Below, in pieces: positions 23,849-34,600 of a stretch of 64,000 bases of DNA. Every line of letters begins with the position of its first letter. The stretch's first letter is position 1. Under the pieces are notes generated by a model. The model made no database searches. It was not told the DNA's origin and saw only the letters and a list, made by a program, of their open reading frames with translations. The translations under genes and the position numbers were made by a program. Source of the stretch: Chanos chanos (lineage: Eukaryota > Chordata > Actinopteri > Gonorynchiformes > Chanidae); NCBI RefSeq assembly GCF_902362185.1, contig NC_044495.1:19248711-19312710 (forward strand), given 5' to 3'.

Positions 23849-23883
23849 ACTGAATTTTACACATGATCCTAAAATGTATTTAC

Positions 23884-24157
23884 TCCAGGTATATTGATTG
23901 GTGGTTGACATGTGTCTGACTTTGCAGCCATATTGCTCACTGTTCTTTGGTGTGAAGGCCACAGTCTTGGACAGGTGGAAGTGCCATCCCTGTTCGAAGG
24001 TCAGATCAGTCTGCTTAGCATTGGGGATCACCTCTCCATTCATCAGAAGCTCAACGCTGTTGTCAGGGGGGTGAAAGTCACTCACATGGCAGATCAGGAC
24101 ATTCATTTTTCCCAAACTCAAGACGATTATGACTATACACCTAGACCTTGGGATCTG
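23884..24157 (-). pseudogene. beta-2-microglobulin-like Ig exon, disabled
   Basis: The minus strand encodes a C1-set immunoglobulin domain of beta-2-microglobulin type: NVLICHVSDFHPPD, ELLMNGEVIP, FEQGWHFHLSKTVAFTPK, QYGCKVRHM and a final W, with both disulfide cysteines. The 274-bp length and the flanking acceptor (TTTCAG at 24163-24158) and donor (GTAAAT after 23884) match exon 2 of B2M genes, so this came from a gene copy and not from a processed mRNA. The N-terminal strand DPKV-stop-VYSHN holds a TAG where B2M has glutamine, and one extra base after FGKN shifts the frame. No signal-peptide exon or terminal exon was found nearby. Confidence 0.87.
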
Positions 24158-26946
24158 CTGAAAGCACAGGTGCAAAAGAAAAACCAAGTTACATCTTTAG
24201 GAACGTAACTAATTACACATGTATTGACACCACCAATCAGGTTCATTATTGCTATATCTTTTTTTGCACACAACTAGAGAGCGAACAATATTTTTTTAGC
24301 AAGACATGTATAAGTGGAAAACAACTTGTAGGCATACTTGTTGTCCAGGGCGCTGTACAATACAGAGAAGAAAACAGGGGTTATTTGAAGTATATAACTG
24401 CATGACAGGTTTCCCTAAATGCAGTCCTGAAAGGACTACTGCTATTAGGATTAGTATTATTAGTGAAAGTAAGAAGAATCAGGATTTAAGCAATCCAGGA
24501 CTAGATTTGGGGAGCCCTGGTCTATCTTGTTCACACTGTTTAAAAAGAACATGTTCAATGATTCTACATGTATTGTTCCAACAGTATTTATGTTAATCCA
24601 TATCAAGTTACCAGTCATTTGGTAGTCTGCTTTGGTAGTCACTTGGGAGTCTACTACTTGATCACACAGACTAGCAAAAACTTAGAACTGTCAGATATTG
24701 TCACAAAACTCAGGAAGGCTGGATGCATGTGCAGAGCAGTCATACTATGATCCATGATTCACTATGATCCACTATGATCCTATGATCCTAAATCGTGATT
24801 CAAATCCAAATTGTTAAAAAGGGTCAGGACCAAGAGCAGGTTCATAAGAGCAATCCAGGAATTGTAGATAGGCTTAACAAGGTCGGCACACAAAGAAAAC
24901 GCATAGACTTCATGAAGACCTGAATGAATCCAAGTGGTATACTGTATATGCACAGGGAGAAATGAGGTAATTGAATGAAACAGGGGTGTGTGATAATTAG
25001 GCAATGAGCAGAATAAAATAGTGGGTAGTAATCTGAGGATCTGAACACTGATAGGACTGATCAGAGAGAGGAGGAGATGAAGGCGTGACAGATATGTGTC
25101 ATCCCTATGTTTGTTTTTGCAATACTAAAGCATTGCTGTAGTTTTTAAGAATTTGTAAGCATATTTGGAATAGCTGTTCAGTAACCTCTTGAGGTAAGTT
25201 CTTTTTCTTTTCTTGCTGGTGTTTCATGATTATAGCCTTACATGATCATTTGTTATTAAAAGGGTATTGTGATTTACACTATCACCAGCTTGCCTCCAGT
25301 ATTCAGCTGTGTTGCATCAGCAGTATTTTATGCAGTTTAAATGAGCAGGGGTAGCAGAAGTCATGCTTTGGTGTGCAATGGTGTGCGAAACCAAAATAAT
25401 CACGAGGTGTGGTGCCAGCAGGCCTTGTTGTTTGGTCCAACTTGGTCTATCTGAGTTTCATGGTCTATATAGAATGTTGTGTTCCAGTTAGTCTGGTTCC
25501 CTCCTTGACATTTTATGGATTATAGAGTAAATTGCCCATAACCCTTTGCTTTTTTATCACGATTCGCTGCTTCACTGTATCCGTTAAACCACAGATGGCA
25601 ATGGAAACTTTTAAAAAATGGCTGCTTTTCCGAATTTGGGTCCACAGCACACTGTCAATCATCAAGACCACCACATAAACAGTGCTAATGTTGACTGGTT
25701 TTTTAAAGTTAACACTGAACTTTGCCTAATAATTTGTTGTTTTAAGAACCAATTCTCCCACAGCTCTCTTCCACACTAATCTGACTAAACCAGTTCTGGT
25801 CTCAGATGTTCTTAGTAGTGTGTATGCATGGTACACAATCTCAAATGGTCTGTTAAATTTGTACAACATTTGGCATCACAACTTTAACTGTTAGCTTTCA
25901 TCCAGAATGAAAACATTGTATAAAGTCAATTTCTCTATATATTAATAAAATAATATTATATATTATTATTATTATCATTCACGTATATTATAGAATATAT
26001 AAATATATACATAATCATACAATGATCATACAAAAATCTTTTTTGCATGGCCATTTGTGCCAAAAATGATTGACATAGGAACATTTCTACAATTCTAGTA
26101 TGTATTCTGGCTTTAGACTCACAAACAATGGAATTGTATAGCACTGTCTGAAAATAATGCTCATATTGACATGAGGGAGTGAATTATTTTCTCATAACAG
26201 TTTCTCTGACATTTTTTTCTGTTCTGTCTGAGGTCACAGTTGTTTCTGATGTTTGTAGAGGTATGCCTCCTGTACTCCCACATCCATTTGTCCTTCTTAA
26301 AAATGATGTGACTGCGTAAAATATGTTCACGAAGGTTACAATTTTATAGCTCCAGCAAAGAGGGAACTTCCAGTGCTCCCTTGGACATACCCATATTTAC
26401 CACTGACATGAAACTTTCCTCACTGTTTTTGAACCTGGTTTAGAAGAAATAAGGGCATAAAAGTATACTCTTTGTTAGACAATGATAAGATGAGTTTTAA
26501 AGTAAGTGTATATTTTTACAGAAATTCTGTGCTTAGTAATTACCCCATATAACAGCTGTTGGTGTTTAACTTGATAGTCATTAACTGTGAGAGGTGTAAC
26601 CTTTCTGCAAAATCTAACAGTTTAAATGATTTTCTTTAACTGCTCCCTTTGAATATCATATTCAGTGAAGACTAGGGACATGATGAGACATTAGTACTAG
26701 TGGTAATTAGTATTCTAATAGTACCATAAGAACGTAAATAATCATTTCAGCAGCAGGAGAATAAACCTGAACTGCGTTCATGACACACCGGGTATGTGAC
26801 ATCATGTCATGTGACTACATGACATAGACAGGACTTCTGTACAGAGCGGAAGTCAATTGCGTACGTACCAAAATATCAGGAAGAACGCGCAGCCTGTCGT
26901 CAGTAAAATAACAAATATCTTATGGTCACCAACTAAACTGTTGAAA
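24158..26946. other. intergenic, no gene seen
   Basis: Contains short ATGATCC-type tandem units near 24746-24790 and a possible LTR-like stretch (listed separately). The rest is AT-rich with TATTAT runs near 25945-25980. No coding similarity was recognised. Confidence 0.45.
24780..25091 (-). mobile_element. possible solitary LTR fossil
   Basis: Read on the minus strand from 25091 the sequence starts TGTCACGCCTTC, is pyrimidine-rich, and has a TATA-like run near 24945-24955. This resembles the 5' portion of gypsy-type LTRs in fish. No paired copy, internal region or target duplication was seen. Low confidence. Confidence 0.28.
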
Positions 26947-29081
26947 ATGAGTTCAGAAAAATACCCTCGGTCTTCGATTGAGGATGACTTTAACTATGGC
27001 ACCAATGTGGCAACGGCAAGCGTTCAGATCCGGATGGGTAAGTAACCTCAATTTTAGCCATGACCACATACTTAGCGTGGCAGTTCACAATATATTAAGC
27101 TATACTGTAAGATGACAACATTGCAGAGCTACAATAGCAAGCTATGAAGTTGCAACATGTCATGTCAAACTATGTAGATTATCAAATGTGACGGTGAACA
27201 GTTTAAAACGTGCCATAAAAATATCATGTTAACAGCACTTTGCCAGTTCGCCATGTAAATGCTAACACTGAAGGGCTGATGGAGTGGCCAGATAAAGTTT
27301 TTCTTTTTTTTTTTTTTTGTATTCTTGGTTTAATCCGATTCATTCACAGAGGGATGTATGAGATAATTGTGAAGTTCTTCAACATATCATTGATAGATTA
27401 TCTCATACATTTATGAAATATTTAATTTTCATAACATTTGCAATTGTTCCGGCAATATTGTTGCAGTCCGCAGAACAATCTCACCAGGTCCTCGTGCTTT
27501 TTCTCTCGTAGACTTTCTGCGCAAAGTGTACACAATTCTCTCGCTGCAGATAATCATCACAACAGCTGTATCTGCGCTCTTCATGTTTTGTGGCTCCATC
27601 AAAGACTTTGTTCATGCAAGGTAACCGCAGATGAACCCATTGCACGACTTGCACGATGAAGATATTAATTACTATTCTGCATTTTACCCATCCAAAACCG
27701 CATGTCATCGGAGTGACAAAATATGACCTTTGTTTTTGACAGTCCTTCTGTGGTACTGCTATCAGCAATTGGCTCTCTTGGCCTTCTCTTTGCCTTGGCT
27801 ATTTACCGACACCAACACCCTGTCAACTTGTACCTGCTTCTTGGATTCGTGAGTTTTTTTTTACTGTTAAAATACTTGAGGCATTTTCCAGGATAAACAA
27901 AGAGAATCATTCAAGTTAATCATGCTGTTCATGGTCATGAAATGTTGTTTGACCAATTGCAGACTCTGTTGGAGGCCATATCTGTAGCTACAGCAGGTAA
28001 GAGAGTTTTTTCATCCCACAAGTTAAATGATATATGCATGTATTATCACATGTGATGATAAATGAATATGATTTGCTAGTTTTTGCTATTGCACATTGTT
28101 TCACAATTATGTTATGTGTTCTTGTTTCCCTAATGATATTTTAATACATTGTTGTTACTTATTTATGAAAGGTTTTATGTGTAGTCACCAGTAACTCTTG
28201 TTTGATCATTTTCAGTGACATTTTATGAGTACTCCATGGTCCTTCAGGCTTTTATACTGACCTCTGCAGTGTTTCTGGGGCTAACTGCATACACCTTCCA
28301 GTCCAAAAGGGACTTCAGTAAACTTGGAGCTGGGTAGGTTGTTTATTATCAGCCATTCTGTCTTTGTTTTCCACGCATTTTCATGTAATAATGATTATCT
28401 ATGTCGTGTCTCTCAGCCCTAGCACAGTGGTGCATTTAAATTCAGAATGGCCCTGATGACAATTAATCAGTTAATTCAGGGTTTGCAAAGGATGAGTTTA
28501 AGGGCATTTGCAGAGGATGTAGATTTGAAAACTTTTTCTTCACGTATTTTTGTTTATTGATCAAGCCATTGATCAGCTCCTTACTGTGTTTTAGTACAAG
28601 TTTGGGGAGTAAAGTTGTAGCAAGTTCTTCCATAGGACTGCTTGGGACACCTTTTCATCATTTCACTCTTATCACAAATTAACTAAATCTCTTATGTTTT
28701 TAGACTGTTCACGTGTCTGTGGATTCTTATCATTGGCAGTTTTATGAGGGTAAGTTCATGAAGCACGCTGGTCCTTCTATAGCTAAAGTCTGAGATTGAA
28801 TAGAATATAGTGAATGGCATGTTGGTTGTACCCTCTTCAGAGCTTTGCAATAAATCTACAACCTCAATCTTCAGCTCTTCTTCTACAATGACACTCTGGA
28901 GCTGGTCTTTGCTGGGGCAGGCGCTCTGCTCTTTTGTGGCTTCATCATCTATGACACCCATATCCTGATGCACAAGCTGTCACCAGAGGAGCATGTGCTG
29001 GCCTCCATCAACCTTTACCTGGACATCATCAACCTTTTCCTGCATATCCTGCGTATACTGGACTCCTTAAAGAAGAACTAA
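26947..29081 (+). CDS. tmbim4: transmembrane BAX inhibitor motif-containing 4 (Golgi anti-apoptotic protein)
   Basis: A member of the BI-1/LFG family of multi-pass membrane proteins of Golgi and ER that modulate calcium release and cell death (family knowledge). Seven exons with exact GT/AG and phase agreement: 26947-27037, 27512-27620, 27743-27848, 27963-27996, 28216-28333, 28704-28749, 28875-29081. They give 236 residues (human 238). The start [18 protein letters not shown] matches human [13 protein letters not shown], which fixes the ATG. Hydrophobic segments follow in BI-1 order, and the signature GFIIYDTH and [20 protein letters not shown] lies in the last exon. The 3' UTR probably runs to the AATAAA at 30493. 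An upstream in-frame ATG exists at 26857 but has no family support. Confidence 0.97.
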
Positions 29082-30520
29082 AGAAGTCTGCCAAACCCTG
29101 CTTGAGAGTTTTAAAATTCCAGTCGTTGATTCAAATGACTCATTTACCTATGTAAAAGAATTTAAGAAATGTGATTGTTGTACTGCATATTTTGTCTGCA
29201 CACTCTGGGCTAATTAGTGGTATCATTGCATGCACTCAAAGTTGAGTACCAAGAATAAGCTAGGTTTTGGGGTGTCTCATCTTCAGGGTTGTTTGGGGTG
29301 TACAGATTCTCCGCTCTTTGACATTTTATGTTTCCTTTTAAATTTCTGGACTGAAAACGTGTCTGTAACACTTTATTCCAATGCTTTGATGACTTAAGTT
29401 AGAGTTTATGGGTCTTAATGAATTGAAGTATGGAGAAGTTGTTTTATTGGACATTGGATTGTTTGGCCAATTATATCATCTTAAATTTGAACAGTGCATA
29501 CCTGACAAACAACAGACCCTGATTTTATTATACATTCACACTGCATCACTGTGCTTATATGTGTAGTGATAATCTAAGGTATACCTATCACTACTCGGTC
29601 AGTACTGGAAACCTTTGTTCAAGAGCCAGAAGAGAGCAATACACAGCCAGATAAACATGCTACAGAACCAGTTATGGTTGTGAAAGTAACTGTAAGAAAC
29701 CTTTTATGTTTATATGTGGCTGCCTTAAGGAGTCACCCTTGTGTTTGTTTACTTTTGGAAATGAACTGTGTACTTTTTGTTTTGTTTCCCAGTGTGCTGC
29801 ATGGAAGATTTTGGTGTTGTTGCTTAAGAAGTAGTAAATAGTACCTAACCATTAGAGCTATAAGAAAATAACAGATTATCACCAGTTTATAATTTAAATT
29901 TAAAATGAGTGTGTATATGTTCATTTCTGTACTGTTTAAAATGATGAAGATAAGTTCTTATGTGTCCTGGCCTCATGTTTTCACAATCACTAGTTCATGT
30001 TCAGTGTAGATTTTGCTGTTGTCTTTATACACTCATTGAAATGGCAAGTTGAGCAAATCAGGCTCTGTTAGATTTATGCAGATGTATTAATTGCCTTTAT
30101 ATTTTACACATAGAACCAGAACCATTAACCAGTTTTTCAGAACTGTTTGAAAATCTGCAGAGGAAAGCTTTCAGTGGGACCAAAGTGAGTGTCAGCAGCG
30201 CTCATAATAGCACACTATGTGAGCTTGTACAGGACATGAATTTAAAGTTTGTTTTATATTTTCTAAACTGTTTCCCAGCTATCTTGTGAGACTGAAATTC
30301 CCAAAAGAAGTCTAATCAATATATTATTCAAGTGTAGTGGTACAAGTTGGTTATCTGTGATAAAATGTGCTATCATGTTAAATCATTTTAGATATGAATT
30401 TATTTCATATAATATGTTACCAGGACCACAAGTGCAATAATTATTAAGGGATAAATAGCACAGACAGTTCATATGGTGAAAGTGTGTTTATGAATAAAGT
30501 GAAATCTACTGTCCAGTCAT
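29082..30520 (+). other. TMBIM4 3' UTR region and poly(A) signal
   Basis: No coding similarity is seen in these 1.4 kb. An AATAAA at 30493-30498, just before the convergent VHL-like gene, is the most likely polyadenylation signal of TMBIM4; shorter forms are possible. Confidence 0.5.
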
Positions 30521-30690
30521 TAACTGTGAGATGTCTTTATTCCTTTAAATATCTTTATTTATACACTGACTGGTGTCAAATTTGAATATTCTCTGCTGTC
30601 TGTATTTACAACACATAATGAAACACTGCTAACTTAGAGTAATTTTTTAAGTCTTTTTGAAACTTTTCAGTAAGATTTCTACATAACCAC

Positions 30691-31648
30691 TTATGTTTGT
30701 CTTGATGCGCTTAAATCACGGATTTCTTTGTGTAAATCTGGGGTCTGGCAGAGGTCATGTCTCAAAAATTCGGGAATGTCCAACTTCAAGATGTCATTTT
30801 TCTTCACTAATTTGCGGATCAAATGTGAACAGCATTCTTGAAGAGTGTATACTGCAAAATCAAACAAGACCAAGGATGATGCATGAGACAAGTGTTTTTT
30901 CCATGATCAAAAGTGAAAGCGGTGTCTTTGTGCGACTAACAGAAGTACTGAGCACTGCAGAAAATGGACATATTCTTAAATGACGAATACGATAACATTT
31001 CCGCGTTAAACTGAAGCAACATCAGACGATGAGACGCAGAAAGTATGTAATAACCAAATTTCCATGGTGATGAGATACGAGAACGAGGGTGCGCACCTGG
31101 GGTTGTGATAATGACGGTTCGATACTGAGGAAAGCCATGTTCGTCATACTCAGGTGGAGCTGGGAAGTAAACGTCATTAAAATTAACGAGTAATTTTTCG
31201 CCCGTTTCGCTTCTCCTAAAAATCCATGGGTGAGCTGAAAGAAGCAGAGGAAAATGCAGACCATGCCACGTGTCAGTTTAACCATCGCCAAACCTTTGGG
31301 GGGACTGGGTAACAAATTGTTACTAGGCATTGCTTTGTGCTGTAACAGAAGCGACAATTTATTTTCAAAGACCTCCTAAGTTAACAGTCTGACTTATCCC
31401 CAAGCTGCAGGTCATGTTGTACAAAGAAGATCTTAGATACGGTATATTTTCTACCGCATTTACTCACTCAGAAAAGTATTCATCTTCAGTCCATGACTTG
31501 GACTTATATCATCATATGAGACAGGTTGACCCGAGAAATTCAGCCACCATGCCCTGGCTTTTCCGTTTGATTTATTCACAAAGTTGACAAATGTGGGTAC
31601 ATCTGAATGAAGAGATCTGAGAGGTGCCTTCGCTTCCTGTTCAGCCAT
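30691..31648 (-). CDS. von Hippel-Lindau-like protein (VHL paralogue)
   Basis: Substrate receptor of a Cullin-2/Elongin BC ubiquitin ligase by family; VHL binds hydroxylated proline of HIF-alpha. Three exons with matching phase: 31468-31648, 31097-31234, 30691-30851; 159 residues from MAEQEAKAPLRSLHSD, close to the short VHL form. Beta domain: WWLNFSGQP, SYDDISPSHG, NTFLTHPWIF and LLVNFNDVYFPAP. Aligned to human VHL numbering, W88, Y98, H115 and W117 of the hydroxyproline pocket are kept; H110 is N and S111 is T. The alpha domain VYTLQECCSHLIRKLV keeps the cysteine and leucine that dock Elongin C (human C162, L158). It sits tail-to-tail with TMBIM4. The three-exon layout is that of VHL, so it is a gene duplicate and not a retrocopy. 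Zebrafish has a gene called vhll; identity with it is likely but untested. Confidence 0.9.
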
Positions 31649-34600
31649 TACGCTCGCTGACAAATGATTTGATTCCCGAGTGTACCCAACCTTAACCCTA
31701 CCTAGAAAGACCACGAGGTGGAGCAATTGCTCAATGTCAGAACAGTGATAAATTGTATTTGAATGGTATGCAACGGACAAGTAGCGACTCTATCATAGAA
31801 TTAATAAAGGGAACCCTAATTTAAATTAGACAGGCATTACACATGTCTAAGTAACAAAAATTAGCGCTTGTTGAAAGGGAGAGAGCTTTATCGTTGCTTT
31901 TTGTTGACATGCCATCTCATCTGTGTAAAATGCACCGCAACAGACAGGAAGTTAAAAGGAAATGTAACTTTTTAGTATGCTGAAGGACAATAGGAACCGC
32001 ATGGGAATTTATGCATGGGATCAGAAACGTGCTTATATTGTGAAGATGGTGTAAGCTTCACTCATTGACTTAAGCATGAATTTCGTAGAATACAAGACAA
32101 GAATGTGAGTAGTCCCAGCTGAGATGTTTATTTAAGGGTTCCTATGAAGAGCAAACGCCACGCTTCAAACCTCTGTCCCTGCCCCACCTTGAATGGTCAG
32201 AAATCCACTTAAAATCCTTGGGTGGTTGGTATTCTTGCCCGTGAAGGCTACGAGATAAGTGGGATGACAAACTTGGAAATTCTTGCGTGATGACATCAAG
32301 GCTTTGATGTCAGAGCTAAGAAGCAAGACAACATAGAGGGAAGAGAGAGGAGCAGTTTCCTCTGTCTGGCCAATATCCCTATACAGCTCTTAGAGCTATT
32401 AATATGGACTTCGTCACAGAAGAAGGGGAAATATCATAATTGTTTTAACCTGCAAATGACAAAGAGCTCTTATACCATTTCCATTTTGGATGCTTTTTGG
32501 AATCTCTTCAGATAATTAGAAGCCACTTAGAAGCCTGTAATCATGATGTCTTGGCATCATCAAAGAACATAAACATCTCTGCTGAACCTCCACTTCTTCT
32601 ATTTCGGCACATGTAATTTCAACTTGAAGCAGAACAATGTGGTAGAGCACAAAATATGTTTAGAGAGTTGTGCTGATTATGTACAAATGGGGACCAAATC
32701 ACTTTGAGTCCTATTCAGTTTCTTTTTCCTACAATAACTAAGATGATGTCAGGATTTCTCATTTTGGTGTGGTTTTCCGTGGGATTGTAAAAAAAAATGA
32801 TAGCTGGGCCTGAAGCAGAGGCCTCTCAGGTGTCAGTCTCCTATGCGCTGTAGATGCTGAACAAAGTGCTTCATAGCAATCACTACAATTACTGTTGACG
32901 CACTTTAGAGCGATAACTGCCATATAGAGAGCTGTTTGCTTTAAGAGGCACGCTGCAGGACCTATAACTTCTGCACACCAAAGAAAGCTAGGACTGCTTT
33001 CATTTTTTTTGTTTGCTTTCCCGCCCCTTTAAGCTTTTTATTTCCTTTTTAATTTGCCAGACCTTTATCTGCAGCATATTTTCCTCTGGGTGTGCGCTGA
33101 TGGCACAGCAGGGTTTCCCTCTGATGTTGGCTGGCACTTTTCAGTGGGTATGGTGTGAGGTTTGGCCTGCTCTGGAAGGTTTTGATATACATGTGGTGGT
33201 GTGTTACAATTACAGCAGTCTCTACTTTTGTAAGTATGGATATTGTTACAATGAGCCATGCATCACAGAATACATGGAGACTAATTCTTCTCAACAGAAC
33301 TGTCAGTTTAGATTTAGTGTTTTGCTGCTGTCTTTGCCTTGCCTCGTATTCTATCTCCCCACAACTCTAAAAAGTGACATGAAGATACTGTTGAGATCGT
33401 GAACAGTGGTAAAATCATTACCACACACACGACATACCTATAAATACACCCCTCATTCACACATTATTAACCGCTGGCGGCTAAGACCTAATTACTCTCA
33501 AGAGAGCTTTGTGCTGTTTTGATGTCTCCTTCACTTCACGACCCATCATGCCTGCTACCAATCTGCTAACAGCTAATAATACCTCATATAGTCTAGCACA
33601 ATTATACAGAACATTCAATGTGTTGCACACTTTAAAATATTCAGTCTGGAAATATAACCCTTTGTTCCCTAAAACTACCAACACCCTCCCCCAAACTGTT
33701 CATGTCTTATTAGTCAACTTCCACCTTTAACTGCACTGTATTTTCGACAGGCAGAATTAACACTGCATCTACACTTCAGATAAAGATGCCTCGTTCTGTG
33801 GTTTGGCCTTTGATGTCTTGCTTTTCTCCGCTCTGCGTTGCTCCTGTTTGCTTCACTGGGACTATAATGGGAACCTCTCGTTATAGCTGGAACAATGAGC
33901 CTAGTGATTTTGTTGGTATTGTTTTTCTCCTCACATGGTTGGGGGTTTACTGGATTGACACAGATAAAGTCTTCATCTTAGCACAGAACACTGAGAGAGG
34001 CTCCTGACGACTTAACCAGGACCCCTGCCACAGGCCCTGCCCCTTCTAACCTCACTGCCCTCAATCTCTTTGATTAGATGAGCAGAAAATTTGTGGTCAC
34101 TTGGTTGGATTATTCTCCCTCTGTAATGCATACACACACAGCGGTAAAGCATTTCTTCAAGGGACTGATAGGTTTGAAACTGGAAGCTTCAGAAACCCCA
34201 AAAATGCCTCCTCTCTAAGGTATTTTGGTCAGAGTTTTGATAGATATTTGAGGTTATATGCTGACATGAAGAGTTTTCATCACTTGTGACATCTGTTTTC
34301 GCATGGTTATGACACCACTATGTCACATGTGACTAAATTCAGATACAACCTTACTATCTAAACACTGTGATTAGTGACTGTTTGTTGTTTACTTGTGGTA
34401 CTCAGATGTAGTATTTGACAGATAGGAGTTTTTAATAGTCACTGTTCAGTCGCCCCGCTGTGGGAAGAAACGCAAAGTTCAGTGTCATTCTCTCAGAGTG
34501 CAAAAAGGGTCTACATGATAAATGAAGGAATTTGCACACTGGGTCAGAGAGCTGATCACTTTACAAAGACTGTAACAGAACACGTGAGTTCCTTTTGTTG

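Noticed and set aside
29082-32000. LLPH, the human neighbour of TMBIM4
   Set aside because: No LLPH-like coding sequence is present; the exons here belong to a VHL-like gene.
33013-33402. A 129-codon plus-strand frame in the VHL-like to WIF1 interval
   Set aside because: No similarity, no flanking splice pattern and no conserved motif; hydrophobic stretches arise from T-rich DNA.
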